Source: Halichoerus grypus
Lineage: Eukaryota; Chordata; Mammalia; Carnivora; Phocidae
Direction: 5' to 3'
Assembly: GCF_964656455.1 (NCBI RefSeq)
Contig: NC_135724.1
Location: forward strand, 11,741,414-11,805,413
Length of the DNA: 64,000 nucleotides
Shown here: positions 48,239 to 60,660 of the stretch, in pieces
How the letters are laid out: each line of letters begins with the position of its first letter
How positions within the stretch are numbered: the stretch's first letter is position 1
Program-made: the position numbers and the translations under genes
Notes under the pieces: generated by a model
What the model saw: only the letters and a program-made list of their open reading frames with translations
Told to the model about the DNA's origin: nothing
Database searches by the model: none

Positions 48239-49076
48239 AAAAAGTCTATCTATAGTTGTGTTTTTTGCCCCCAAACTGACATCATTTTTTAACTGGAATA
48301 TTTAGTCTATTTATGTTTAATATAATTATTGATGGGTTTAAATACATTATCTTACTCCTTTTTTTATTTGTCCACCTGTTCCATATTTCTTACATCTCTA
48401 TTGTCTTCTTTGGAATATATTTTTTAAATTATTCCATTTATTATTCTCTATTACCTTGCTAATAAATACTATTTATTATTATTTTAGTAGTTACCTTAAG
48501 GATTGCAACATAAATCCTTTACTTACTAAATCTAATAATAATTCATACTTTCATCATGATATAGACCACAGAAAGTTTGAGAAAACTCCACATCCACCTA
48601 CCCCCACTTCTTTTGCTACTATTGTCATGCATTTTAATTCTATGTACACTATATAGTTTTAAACTTGTAAGAAATTATGTTAAACAACAATATTCATTTA
48701 GATTTTGTCAGGTATTTTACTGTTCTTTGGCTTTGCGTTACTTGGTGCGTGTCTGTGTTTCAATCTGGGACTTCTAAGTATGCCTGTAGTCAAATCTCTC
48801 ACCCTCTCGTACAGGTCTTATACTATTAGATTAACTTCTTCATCTTTTCTTTTTCCTTCATGTATCAGACTTACTATTTTTTCCTGACCTTCTAATTCAA
48901 TAATACTTTTTTCTCTTGTATCTAAATATTGTTGAACTTATCTACTTTGACATAAATTACATGATAACTTTCTTCAGTTGTAGAATTCCTATTCATTTTT
49001 TATTATAATTTCCATTATTGTTCATTTGTAGCTCATCTTTGTAATCTGTTTATACATTTAAATTAAAACCTGTGTT

Positions 49077-49279
49077 GGGGCATATGGGTGGCTCAGTAGG
49101 TTAAGCATCCTCCGTTGGCTCAGGTCATAATATCCAGGTCCTGGGACTGAGCCCCATGTCAGACTCCTAGCTCAGCAGGGAATCTGTTTCTCCCTCTCCC
49201 TCTGCCTCTCCCCCTGCTGTGCTCTCTCTGTCTCTGCCTCCCATTCTCTCAAATGAATAAATAAAATCTTTTAAAAAAA
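49077..49279 (+). mobile_element. older CAN-SINE
   Basis: The head ggggcatatgggtggctcag, the B-box region aggtcataatatccaggtcc and an aaatgaataaataaaatctt tail identify it. A target-site duplication is only weakly visible (aaaacc on both sides). Confidence 0.92.
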
Positions 49280-49940
49280 CCATGTCTATTAATTTCAATA
49301 TCTGGATTTCCTATGGGTATATTTCTATTTCTCTTGCTCTTACTCTCCCCACCTCTCCCCTTCTCTGATCATTTAGTCTTCTCTCCTGGTATATTGGTAA
49401 TTTTGTTTGGATGCTAGACATTGTGTATGAAATATTTTAGAGATAATTTTTAGTTATGTATGTCACTGGTTTTCTCCAGAGATTTTGTTTTTGGTCTGGC
49501 AGGCAGTTAAGGTGGGGGTCAGATAACCTCATCCAAACAGAGATTCCTTCATTATGGCAGAGACCTTCAGCCTGTCTGAAGACTGGCTGTTTTTACTTTT
49601 TCCTGCTCTTTTGTTTAGAAAAAACAACTGAAAACTTAAGGTATTTCCTAGGACCCTTTCCTTGGTGAAGTTATTGACCCTCCAGCCTCCTAAGACTGCT
49701 GAAAGCTCTTCTCATTTATTCAGCCTTTCAGTTCTTTTGAGAATTACTAAATGCCTTGGGAGGAAAAGTAGTGACATTTTCATGCTCATTTCTCTGCACA
49801 CCCCTTTTATGTGTTCCCTAGGCCCCTTTAGTCTGTGCTGTTCTATTAAGTCTCTAATGCCTTCAAACAAATTTTTAATATTTTGTTTAGCTTTATAGTT
49901 ACTCTTGGTAAATGTTTAGAACTCTAAAAGTATTTTGACA

Positions 49941-50171
49941 CAAAGAGCACTTGAGTGGCTCAGTTGATTAAGCATCTGCCTTCAACTCAGGTCATGATCT
50001 CAAGATCCTGGGATTGAGCCCCCCATCTGGCTCCCTGTTCAGTGGGGAGTCTGCTTCTCTTGTTTCCTCTGCCCCCACCCACTCATGCTCTCTCTCAAAT
50101 AAATAAATAAATAAATAAATAAATAAAATAAAATAAATAAATAAATAAAATCTAAAAAAATAAATAAATAG
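49941..50171 (+). mobile_element. older CAN-SINE with AAAT-expanded tail
   Basis: The head caaagagcacttgagtggct, a diverged body and an expanded (AAAT)n tail (50098-50170) are present. The duplication aagtattttgaca (49928-49940) and aagtattttgcca (50172-50184) has one mismatch. Confidence 0.94.
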
Positions 50172-50329
50172 AAGTATTTTGCCATGATTAGAAGTAGAAA
50201 CTCATGATTGTTGAGACTTTGAGTCTCTTCTTGTTACAAAGAGGATAAAACTGTCTTCATTATAAAGGCACAAAGTTGCTTCAGCTTCAGTGGCAGCAAA
50301 AAGGCTTGTATGATAAATTAGAGTTGATA

Positions 50330-50790
50330 GATGCTTGGAGAATGTTGTGACTAGTAGAACAGGTAGACAGTGTCTACTTGAGCCCATGTGTTCTCTCTCT
50401 CTTTTCTCCTCCCTTTCTCTGTTCTTCTTACGAAAGAAACGATAAACCCAGACTCCTGTGTCACTACCTTTCACTTGTTTGGGCCAACAAGAAGCATGGA
50501 AAGCAAATGGGGAGCCCAAGGAAAGGAGAATTCAAGCATTTCTCTCTTTCCCTCTTAAGTGGCATCTCCAGCAGGACCATGTCCCTTCTGCACATTTTGT
50601 GCTTCAGGACTAGTGACACCCCCTCACCCAAAGCTCCTTTCAACACAGGGTGATCCTGCTTCCTGCTCTTGCTTCTCTCTGGGTGACCTTCCTATACGTG
50701 ATTTATTTCTTCACCTCTTCCATATATCTAATTAGTTTGGTGGATTTAATTCCCTTTGTCTCACCTAATAAAATAATAAGGGCAGAAAAT
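50330..50790 (+). mobile_element. old interspersed repeat, family not named (B), second copy
   Basis: The sequence ggagaattcaagcatttctc, tctttccctcttaagtggca, tctccagcaggaccatgtcc, tgatcctgcttcctgctctt, gcttctctctgggtgacctt parallels the copy at 43640-44170. The 105- and 91-codon frames here are shadows of the repeat. Confidence 0.45.
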
Positions 50791-51879
50791 AGAGAAATAT
50801 GAAGGAATTCTCCAGTGCAATATAAGGTCAGCATCCAATTCCTTCAAATTTTGACATAATGACTTTTCTGTAATAGACTTACTGCAAGAAGGGAAACACA
50901 ATTTTTGAAAAATGACTTTGTGTTTTCAACAACTTTCAAGAGGATGCTATGAAATCAAAGCAGCATGTCATGAAAAAGGACAATCTGGTTTTGATAAGGA
51001 TTCAATGGGGAGGAAAAATAAGATTTCGGAATTAAAAGTTTGATGGATGCAGCAACTAGCAGATTAAACTTTGAAGGAATTTAAATTAATGATGTAGCTT
51101 ATAAATGAAAGCTTCATTTAAGAAAATAAGTCCCTCAAATGACTCTCAGATTGGATTAAAAAATAAACATTAAGTGACTTCATGTTTATGAGACATTTTT
51201 TAAAAATGACCCATCAAGCATAAATATAAAATGAGGGTCAAAATTATATTAGACAAACACAATGAAAGAAAATAGTGATGGCCATATTAATATCAAAGCA
51301 TAATCAAATAAATCTATTACATAGTAAAGCGATTTCATATAGACAATATAAATACCAGGCAAATTTCATAGCCTCAAAATATATTAAATAAATATGATAA
51401 CATCAGGAAATTATAAATGAGAGAGAAGAACGAGAAAGTAGGGAGAGAGAATGAGCCTTGCAGTGGTCGTATACCATTTGGTCTACCCCAAAATTTGGGG
51501 TACATTTTCTACATTTTGAGAATGTATTACATTATGAAATGTACCTTTTCAAGGTTAAATACCCAGAAATTTTGTATCTTAGGTTCAGTGGATGCTAGGT
51601 TATAAACATAGGGCTGGTTCTGCCAGCAAGACACTCTTGCATGTGACTCTGATTCAGAAGTGAGCTACATGAAGAAATCCATTGATTATGAGATATTCAT
51701 TTTATTGATTCAAGTCATGGCAGAGATAGCACAGATCCACAGTCAGCATCTACTTTGTCATGGCAGTTCTGCATGTGGTTCATGAAGTTGATCCTGAAAG
51801 CTCAGCCTAGAGCCTTTCCTCTAGGACCTTCAGTGATTTTATGGATCATGCAATACCCACTCTTACTACAGTGAATCCT
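50791..51879. other. gene-free AT-rich interval
   Basis: Nothing coding was seen. The part after 51600 may belong to the LTR that follows. Confidence 0.4.
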
Positions 51880-52141
51880 ACAATCTTCACCCAAAAATTC
51901 TGACAAATATGGAATTTTTGGCCAAAAGTATTTAGACAACACTCGAAGAAATGGAAACATGGGGATTTGGTTATCAAACTTATTTATCTTTATGTGCAGT
52001 AAAACCTGTTTAGTATTATAGAATGGAGCACTGATAATCTTATACCTATTAATTATAGTGGTTAATGTAGTTATTGAATTATCACCTATGGTCAGTCACT
52101 AAATTTTAGGGTAAATTATTATGCAGCAATAGATATCTAAC
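51880..52141 (+). mobile_element. probable old LTR 3' half
   Basis: The end gtcactaaattttagggtaa, attattatgcagcaatagat, atctaaca resembles the 3' end of ERVL/MaLR LTRs. The 5' limit is not clear. Confidence 0.45.
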
Positions 52142-53511
52142 ATATAGGGAAAGAATTTGGTGATATATTCATGGATGTTGTTGAGGATAATGTGATTCTT
52201 GAGTAACAAAGGCCAAGTAGCAGCACTTAATTGGCAGAAGCAAGTAATTATAAAGGTATTAGGCAACAAAGACTGAGGGTTAATCAAAACAGATCAGCCC
52301 ACAAGCATATTAAAGTAATTAACTGATCATAGGAGACTAGAAGTGAAATAAATGGACAATGGAAAAAATCCTACAATTCTATGCCACAAAATAGAAAACT
52401 GATTCAAGACAATCTAGGTGGAGAAGGTAAAAAAATCTTGAATCTGAAATCCATTTCTATATTTGCGATTCCCTTCTACAAGGGTCTTTGTGATAGATAC
52501 CTGTCAGTGTTGGAAACAAATAGCTCCTCGTGCAGCGTTGACAGAGGTGTAAACAGTGGGCATCCCCAACTTCACACACCTTTGCCAGTGGCAGTAACAG
52601 TGCCACCTGAGGCCCCAGATATTAATGACAGTAGCTATGTGTTATCCAGACTGTCTCTGTGATGTTGCTTTGCCTCCAGTCATGACTGATTCTTAACAGC
52701 TCTGGCTTCTATTATCCCAGCACAGTTCTCCAATGTTCCAGAACATTCTGTGAATTACAACCATTTCAATGAACTCCAGTTAATTAATGCCTTTAAAGGA
52801 GTCAGAGTTGGTCTCTTTCTTTCTCTCTCTCTTCTTTCCTTCTCTGTTTTACAATTAATTCAATCTCCTCACCACAGGAGCAACTATATATGAAACTGGA
52901 AGAATATTCTTAAAGACAAAAACAGCACCAGTGTAGTAAACTGAAAAACTACTATGTGATATGTGATTTAATGATAGAATCAAATACATTGAGATATGTG
53001 TACTGTCAGTTCTTGAATAAAAAGACTGGTCACCAGAATGATGTTAATTCTTGACAAATTATATTTGGGGTTTAGGAAATTTCCTATTAAAGTAACAATG
53101 GGTAGAAGTACGCTAGTAGGTTTTATAAAATAGTATTAAGCCAACAATAATATAATCATGAAGTAATGATTCTGGAAAAGAACTGAGAGGCAAGAAATAA
53201 ACTACATATATAGTGGATTTATAAAAGTAAATTATTCCATGAAAATTAAGCTACTGGGAAAAAAATTGCTTTTCAACTCACATCATTGACCTAAATAATA
53301 TATGAAAGAATTAAAGTGTGAAAGTAAAGTCATTAAAGACTGGAAAAAAATCATGGATTAATGTCTTTCTATATTTCCGAATGGAAATTGGAACTCAGAA
53401 AATATTAAAAATGCAATAGATGCAAAGCATGTCAGTGAAGATATTTTGTGAAGTGAAAAATGGACATAGCTTACCAGCATTTCAAAACTGCTATGCTTTA
53501 CAATCAATGAA
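52142..53511. other. gene-free interval
   Basis: A 93-codon plus frame at 52381-52662 has no motif. A C/T-rich tract lies at 52817-52850. Confidence 0.4.
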
Positions 53512-53523
53512 AAATATTCATTA

Positions 53524-53711
53524 GGAGCATCTGGGTGACTCAGTTGGTCAAGCATCTGACTCTTGATCTCAGCTCAGAGTCATGGGATTGAGACCAGAAT
53601 CAGACTCTGCGCCCAGCATGGAGCCTGCTTAAGATTCTTTCTCCCTCTTCCACAGCCCCTCCCCAACCTTGCATGTGCACACATTCTCTCTTTCTTTCTC
53701 TCTAAAAAAAG
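53524..53711 (+). mobile_element. older CAN-SINE
   Basis: The head ggagcatctgggtgactcag and the tail region ctctctaaaaaaag are present. The duplication aaatattcatta (53512-53523) and aaagattcttta (53712-53723) has two mismatches. Confidence 0.92.
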
Positions 53712-53723
53712 AAAGATTCTTTA

Positions 53724-54831
53724 AATCATTAATAAAAGATCAATTGCAAAACTTAGACAAAGCTGAATAAAGAAAATAAAAAATAAAAAGATTTTGCTTA
53801 AAACATCTAATTGTCATACTGAAGGTAAGCTTATAAATGGAAGACAACTAGTATAACATACCCTGCTTAGAAAAATATTTTTTCAATGTCTGAAAAATCT
53901 TAAAAATTTTAGGTTTCATTGACCCACTGATCCATGGCTTAGATCAATTTTAGGTAAATCTTTATGTAAAAATTCATATATAACAATAATCATACAGGAT
54001 TATATATAAAATAAATAGTATTTTAACTGTACTAAATAAATTATAGTTTATTATGTCAAATTATACAACATTAAATTATAGTTTAATATTTTTCAATAAT
54101 GTATGAAAATTATTAATATAATATGAAAATATGTATACCTTTAATATCAATTATTTAATGTGTCTATAATTAAAAGAAAAAGATCCACCAAACTATATCA
54201 AAAAGAATGAACTAAAAGATTTTTGAAAAGAAAATTTTGAAAACAATTTGAGGTATAGAGTTATTGAGAATTTTATTATCTTTATAAGTTTCTAACATCT
54301 TCATGTTTTCTCCATTAAACCCATATTAATTTTATAATATCTTTTTATTAAATATGTGTGTATCTGTGGGTATATATATGTATATATTATGTATGTATGT
54401 GTACTTTATTTTAATGTATTCTTCTGTATACTGCTAACACTTGATTACAGGAAAAAGGAATAGAAAATAGAATATATTTTTTGTTTAAATGTAAATACAG
54501 CCATAGAAACACATTCATTTTTGAAAATATGAAAACTCTGTTCAGCTCTAATCCCTATAATCTCTACTTAATTTGTCTATCTTTTACTGTACTTAGTTAT
54601 AATTTCTTAGGAACATAGTCTTCATTGCATTAAAAACCGTCGAAAGGGCCAAGTTGGGATTTTCAAGTGCATATAATACTATTCTTTTCAGGCAGACTCA
54701 TGCGTGGACTTTTTTTTTTACAGGTTCACTAAAAGACAGACCTAAGGACATTTTTTACTGTCCTTTAATAGAGGAATATGCACACAATTAAAGCAACCTG
54801 GAAGATAGTGAGTCAACTTCAATACCCATCA
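53724..54831. other. gene-free, very AT-rich interval
   Basis: It holds TATG/TATA-rich sequence at 54351-54402 and no coding signal. Confidence 0.45.
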
Positions 54832-54888
54832 AAAATCGGTGATTACCAAAAAAAAAAAAAAAAAAAAAGAAAGAAAATCAGTGATTAC
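54832..54888 (+). mobile_element. poly(A)-only retro-insertion with target-site duplication
   Basis: A 15-bp direct repeat, aaaatcggtgattac (54832-54846) and aaaatcagtgattac (54874-54888), one mismatch, brackets only 27 bases: C, an A20 run, then GAAAG. This is what L1-mediated insertion of nothing but a poly(A) tail would leave. A simple local duplication with later A expansion is the alternative. Confidence 0.7.
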
Positions 54889-55545
54889 AGTTTACTTAAG
54901 AGTCCATCTTCTTAGAAAGTGCCAGAGAGCATGTGATAATCACAAAAAACTTGACATTGATGCCATCCCTGGAGAGTAGTACTATATTCTTCTTTCTAAT
55001 ACCATGTTAGGACCTTATTCCAACACCAATCCTTAGGGATGCATGTCATCTGCTGACCTTAGAAAACCATTCATGGTCATTTTGGAGTGTCGCTTGGAGG
55101 TCTTTAAATCAGTAACATGTCTTATATGACAAGTTTTTTTATTCAGTGGAACTGATTTCAAACACAAGCTGCCATGGCTAAAGGCAACTTTTAATTATTC
55201 ACCAAGGGACAAAAAGGAGAGTATCATAGACAAATGTTGGTCTTTCCTTAAGTTTGTGGAAAGAGTGTTGGGAGTAAAATGTGCAAGACAAAAAAGAATA
55301 TGGGGAAAAATTATTGGATAACTTTGAATAAAGAGTTTCAGTTTACAATTATCTACATGAAGTTTTTTGGATTTTTGTTTTTTGTTTTCCCTGTCATCCA
55401 GAAATGGTACACAATTCCTATTTGAAGCAAGTATGGCTATAACCTAACACTGGAGCTCAAAACATAAGGAAGATTAAAATAAATTGCTTCTAGTTACTGA
55501 GTTTGATTTTTTTCTTGTGTGTGTAATGACAAATTTTATAGGAAA
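54889..55545. other. gene-free interval
   Basis: Nothing was recognised. Confidence 0.4.
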
Positions 55546-55561
55546 TGTCATTGACATCTTT

Positions 55562-55762
55562 ATTTTTTTTAATTTTTTTAAAAAGATTTTATTTATTTAT
55601 TTGCCAGAGAGAGAGAGAGCACAAACAGGTGGAGCAGCAAGCAGAGGGAGAAGCAGGCTCCCTGCTGAGCAAGAAGCCCAGTGAGGGACTCAATCCCAGA
55701 ACACTGGGATCATGACCTGAGCCGAAGGCAGACACTTAACCGACTGAGCCACCCAGGTGTCC
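55562..55762 (-). mobile_element. CAN-SINE, antisense
   Basis: The T-rich tail complement is at left and the head complement ends gagccacccaggtgtcc. A 16-bp duplication, tgtcattgacatcttt (55546-55561) and tgtcactgacatcttt (55763-55778), has one mismatch. Confidence 0.96.
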
Positions 55763-56029
55763 TGTCACTGACATCTTTTAAAGACCTATAAGTCGGGTGA
55801 TATACTTCCTTGACATACTAATGATTGCAAAATGCCTCCAGAAGTATCCACAAGATGAGAGAAAATCATTTGAAGTGGGCAGGCATTCATGGAAAGTCCA
55901 CTCTGTGTAAGGTAGCTGCCAAGCTTTGGGATTACATAACTTCTAGTTTTAAGAGACTGATATGGGAGCCCACAGCCTTCTTGGGGAGATAAATAGCTAC
56001 ACAGTTTCAATAAAGTGTGAAACATGCAC

Positions 56030-56810
56030 TGATAGAATTATGTACTAGGTACTTTCGAGAATAGAAGAGTAAGACCAAATGAGGCATTTGAAAAATAAAG
56101 AGAGATTGACAGAAAGTTAAAATTCCAATAAGGAAAGAGCCTTTGTGAGAAATGGGAGGGGTTTCTTTGGGGATCTCATATACTACAGTGTCTCTTTGTC
56201 TAGAATATGTTGAGGATCTAGGATGTGGAGGGGTGGAAACCATACAGGAAAGTAAGGGCCAGGTCAAACTCACCCACCCTATGAAAGATGTTGACCTTTT
56301 ACATAAAGGCTCTGAAAAGCCATTGAAATATTTCAAGCAACGGAACTACATAATCACTTTCGTGTTTTAGAGAAAACATGTGTATTGCATTGTGAAGACT
56401 GAATTGAAGCAGTCCAGGACAGAGACAGGGTGACAATCAGGAGTTCTTGCAACAATCTCAGTGAAAATAGTAAGAATCAGAACAAAGGTAGTGGCAGGAG
56501 GAAAGGAGAAGGGACAGAGATAAAAGGAAGTAAAATTGATAGCAAATGCTATTTATCAGGTATGAGATAATTGATGAAAAATTTCTGCTTCAGTGACAGG
56601 ATTGGTGGTGGTACAATTTGTGACATGGTAATAAAGGAAAAGAACCGATTTCTGGAGAGAAGGTAGTTGCTCTAATTTTGGACATGTTGAATTTGAGGAG
56701 AGTGTGAAACATGCAGGTAGAAATGGCTGTTGGCAGGTTAAATATAAAGCTTGGAACTTGGAAAAGAGGTCTGGGCTAGAGAAATATTGTAGACACTAGT
56801 TTATAGCTTG
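56030..56810 (+). mobile_element. old interspersed repeat, family not named (A), second copy
   Basis: The order aaagccattgaaatatttca, actacataatcactttcgtg, gaagcagtccaggacagaga, tggtggtggtacaatttgtg, ttttggacatgttgaatttg and aaagaggtctgggctagaga follows a later part of the same family as 37011-37690. The 109-codon minus frame at 56007-56336 is a shadow of it. Confidence 0.6.
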
Positions 56811-57458
56811 ATATCTTCTTTATTCTAATTTTTTCAAGTGTTATAAATGAAGGAACTGTGATAGAAAATATGGACCCAGCGAAAATTTATCAAAACAAAT
56901 AATGTAATAGAACACATAATTAGATTTTAAGTAATTTTTTTAATCATTGGATAACTATAAATTTTTAGATTTAAATGAGGAGTTTGAGTGTCTGAAAGAG
57001 CCAGGCATTAGCCAACTCCTCATGGTATACTAATTTTCCATTTTAAAAGAGAGCTAAGTACCCAGTGACTTTGACTTCCGGTTCCAACCTGAGACCCATA
57101 CAGGATACGATCTGTGCCAACACTGGGAGTTGTCAGTCGTTGCCTTGACAGTTACTGAATCCTAGAACTTTGCCATCAGATAATGCACTCTAGGCACTCT
57201 GCATCTTCTCTGGACAAACAAGGAGCTCTGCCTATGTGGTCACTCAGATCCTTTTTAGACCAAACATTTAATCAATTCGTATTTTTTCTGGTAATTATAC
57301 ATCATTATTCATATTTATCTGGTAATTATATAATGCAAAAATAAGACTGTTGTTTCTACTAACTAAAATGTATTCACACAGAGGTATTATTAAAGATGTC
57401 AGATTTGGGGAACACAGAAAGGAAGGTCAAATATGCTAACATATATTATAGTTAATTA
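56811..57458. other. gene-free interval
   Basis: Nothing was recognised. Confidence 0.35.
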
Positions 57459-57960
57459 CAGACAGTCCTCAATTTATGATGATTCAACTCAGGATTTTTC
57501 AACGTCATGAAGGGGTGAAAGCAATACACATTCAGTAGAAACCATACTTGGAATGTTGAATGTAGATCCTTCCCACTGCCAGGGATAAGCAGTGTGACCC
57601 TCTCCCATGCAGCTGGGTGGGGCAGCAGCCTTGGCTCCCAGTCCACTGGCCACCACCAAGGGTCAACGACCGACACACTGACAACCATCTGTACCCATTC
57701 ACCCTCTGTTGTTCCCTTTCAGTGCAGTAGTCAATACATGGCACAAGAAAGTCAATACTTAATTATCAAATAGGCTCTGTGTTCCATGATTTTGCCCAAC
57801 TGCAGCCTAATGTAAGTGTTGTGAGCACAGTTAAGGGAGGCTGGGCCAAGCCCTGATGACCTCCTCCATAGGTCAGGTGTAGTAATTGTCAACTTATGAT
57901 ATTTTTAACTCATGATGGTTTTGTCGAGATGTAATCCCATCATAAATTGAGAAAGATCTG
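57459..57960 (+). mobile_element. Tigger-type DNA transposon (non-autonomous)
   Basis: The left end CAGACAGTCCTCAATTTATG and the right end (CATAAATTGAGAAAGATCTG) are inverted repeats with a 14-bp perfect inner block around TCAATTTATGATG. TA dinucleotides flank both ends (57457-57458, 57961-57962), as expected for Tc1/mariner-class targets. The interior (gcaatacacattcagtagaa, tttgcccaactgcagcctaa) matches a mammalian Tigger-derived MITE as I remember it. The minus frames at 57452-57744 are not transposase. Confidence 0.85.
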
Positions 57961-58059
57961 TATGAATATGAATTTCCCAACTGAGCACTACTGGCCTCTT
58001 GGTGTAGATTAACCAAACTACAGTATGTTAACAAGTTGGAAATAACAGAATGTCTTCTT

Positions 58060-58269
58060 CTTTTTTTTTTTTAAGATTTATTTGAGAGAGAGAGAGCGTG
58101 TGTGCATTGGAGCTGGAGGGGCGGGGGGGGGAGAGAGAATCTCAAACAGACTCCACACCGAGTGCAGAGCTGGACATGGGGCTCAATCTCACGACCCTGA
58201 GATCACAACCTGAGCCAAAACCGAGAATCTAATGCTTAACTGACTGTGGCACCCAGGTGCCCCAGGGAT
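58060..58269 (-). mobile_element. older CAN-SINE, antisense
   Basis: It has the T-rich left end, a GA-rich body complement and the head complement tggcacccaggtgcccc. A short duplication, atgtcttctt (58050-58059) and atgttttctt (58270-58279), is visible. Confidence 0.92.
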
Positions 58270-58279
58270 ATGTTTTCTT

Positions 58280-60274
58280 AAAGCCATATATGTGCTTAAT
58301 GGATTTCATTTGTCCCTCTGTCTAGATAATGACAGTAGAATAATCTCTGTAAAACAACTTGGCCTCTACACATTCAAGTGGTAGACCAACCAGAGAATAC
58401 ATGTGATGGTGGGGAAGGTGAAAATAATCTGTTTTCTCTATCATTTATAGTAAATAAAATATAAATAATCCAGCATGTTTAGATGTTTTAAGATACCAAA
58501 TAGCCTAAATAGGGCTTATCTGAAATAGCAAGAGGATCAAGATCAGTCTGCATATATACATACAATTATTATATATTTCAAGACTTTGAGAAATCTATTC
58601 CCATGCCAATCCATCCTTCTTTTCCAAAGAACCTCATAGAGGTACCAAAAACAGAGAAGTTCAGAAAGAGGCAAAGGAAATCAATTCACCCAACTAAAAC
58701 AAGAAACATGATATCACAAGAGAGAAGATTCTAGAACAAAGCAATAGCTGGTTGGCTTTTGAATGACTTAGAGAAGAAATTCATGCTCACTAGAAGCAAG
58801 AATCAGTTGGTCAGCAGCCTTATGATAGGCAAATGATAAAATTAGCACAGATGTAGCATTCAGACTTCAGCAAGACATTTGCTAACTTTCATCATAATAT
58901 ACATTTGGGCAAAACAAAGAAAGATCACTAAATGTTACAACAAATGGATAAATTAGTGAGTGAGTACATTCTTTTTGAGGCATTCCAGTATTTGAAGTGA
59001 GTTAAAGAAAAAAAAATTACGTGAACTAGGAGTTGTCATTTTTAGAAGTATGAGATGAATGTATTTGTATGTTGTTTTTAGAAATATGTGTTGCTATTTT
59101 TAGGAATATCTGCCCTTGATCTATTTAAGTAATTTATTAATTATAGGAATGCCTTTAATGAAAATTGGAAGATATGCAGATGCAAATGAAAGCCTTTCAA
59201 GAATTTTTTTCCTCAATTACATACAGTAGTCCCCGATTTTAGGATAAACTTAGTTTCTCCCAAATATTGCTGATATGAAGCTTCACTGTTTTCATACAAA
59301 GCAGAAACATTAGCTTTATTTAAGTAAATATGCATAAAGGATAATGTGTCAAATAGTTCCAAAGTTTATTTACTATTTGGTCAAATATATGGACCTCTTC
59401 ATCTCTCAAATGGCATCTGGGCAAGCCTTGAGGATTATTTTGAAACTATTGCTATTTTCCATTATTTCCTTAGAGACTCTTTCTGGCCAAATGCATTATG
59501 TTGTGATTTGCAATTTCTATATAGAATAAATGCTGGAATCAATGCAATATTTTCCCACTTGAAACTACTCAAAGAGGAATGCTCAGGTGACAAAATATAT
59601 TTGGTAACTACATAGTGAACTTTGATAGCAACGAGCATTCAAAAGAGAACATATTTGATGCTGCAAAGTCAAATATTTATTTATCTATGGAGAATAAAAT
59701 GGGAAATTACCAAATTAAGGAAAAGTATTGATTTATAAGCAGAGCCTTGCATTGACTGTCAAAAACATTTTATCTAGTGAGATGTTCCATTAACCAGCTA
59801 TAACTATAAGAATTCAAGCCCATTTTTTTTCTTATGTTCATCTAAGGAATAAAACAGCTTCTTATTGAAAAATGGTGGCTTATCATGTGTGTTTTTTTAA
59901 AGGTGGTTTCTATTTTTCAACTTGTTCTTTATCATTTGGTCTTTAAAAGTGAAAAGATTGGCATCGCCATTGTTCTAAAACTACACAGCCACGTTTTTAA
60001 TAGTGGCTCACATGACTGGGACCTAAAAGAGAAAACTGGCCTTTTATATTTATACAGGATCTGTGAATATGGTTTACTTTTCTTTGATATTAGGGCAATC
60101 TATTTTCTATATATACCTATGTGTGTCTATTTTAGTTTATCATTGGTTGTCTTTGAATAGTTGCCCACTTAAGCAAAATATGTACCAACATCTGAGACAG
60201 ATATTGGAAATACAGAGTCAAACAATACACGTCACAGCATTTACAGGGGAAACTGGATTTAAATAATAAACTAT
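58280..60274. other. gene-free AT-rich interval
   Basis: Frames at 59344-60266 are short, overlapping and without motifs. The start acagtagtccccgatttta near 59223 recalls a DNA-transposon end, but no partner end was found. Confidence 0.4.
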
Positions 60275-60420
60275 AAAGACCTATAATAATAGTCTCAAAA
60301 GTATGGAGAAGGCATAGAATTAGTGCAAAGTGGTGAGGTATTAGCCCTATCCGGGGCCATATTAAGGAAGAGCTTTCTCAAGTAGGTAACATTTGAGATG
60401 AATTTTACATGATATTGACA
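60275..60420 (+). mobile_element. fragment of repeat family A
   Basis: The sequence ggccatattaaggaagagct, ttctcaagtaggtaacattt, gagatgaattttacatg resembles another part of the family at 37011 and 56030. Confidence 0.4.
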
Positions 60421-60660
60421 CAAACTTCAGAACCAAACAGTAATTGATTTTTTTTACAAATTATAAACAAAAATTGAAGATTGCAAAAATCTAGTTATTT
60501 ATTTTCAAGATGATAATGCATGATTTGACACCAGCAAATTTTATGACACTTCTTATTTGGCTGTTTTTAAGCTCTTCCCGATCACCTTTGTTATCAACAA
60601 AATGAATACAACTTAAGCTATCCCTGTTTGAGAAACCGCTTCATGAACAAAATGATGGCC

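Larger units (their letters stand above)
47240..49925 (-). mobile_element. old L1 (L1M/HAL1-like), antisense, split by SINEs
   Basis: The plus strand reads as reversed old L1 ORF2 and neighbouring sequence: aactcatggattatatagaa, ccagttatatttatcttatt, tcagcttaattccaccatta (47300-47415), the Val/Leu-rich frames at 47260-47684, then aatataattattgatgggtt (48320) and ctactattgtcatgcatttt (48615), and on past 49300. SINEs at 47806, 48022 and 49077 interrupt it, so the L1 portions are about 47240-47793, 48253-49076 and 49280-49925. It is strongly decayed. Confidence 0.6.

Noticed and set aside
52381..52662. 93-codon plus frame after an LTR-like sequence
   Set aside because: I considered a retroviral gag remnant, but no motif could be recognised.
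59223..59300. Possible DNA-transposon end (acagtagtccccgatttta)
   Set aside because: No matching inverted end or target duplication was found.
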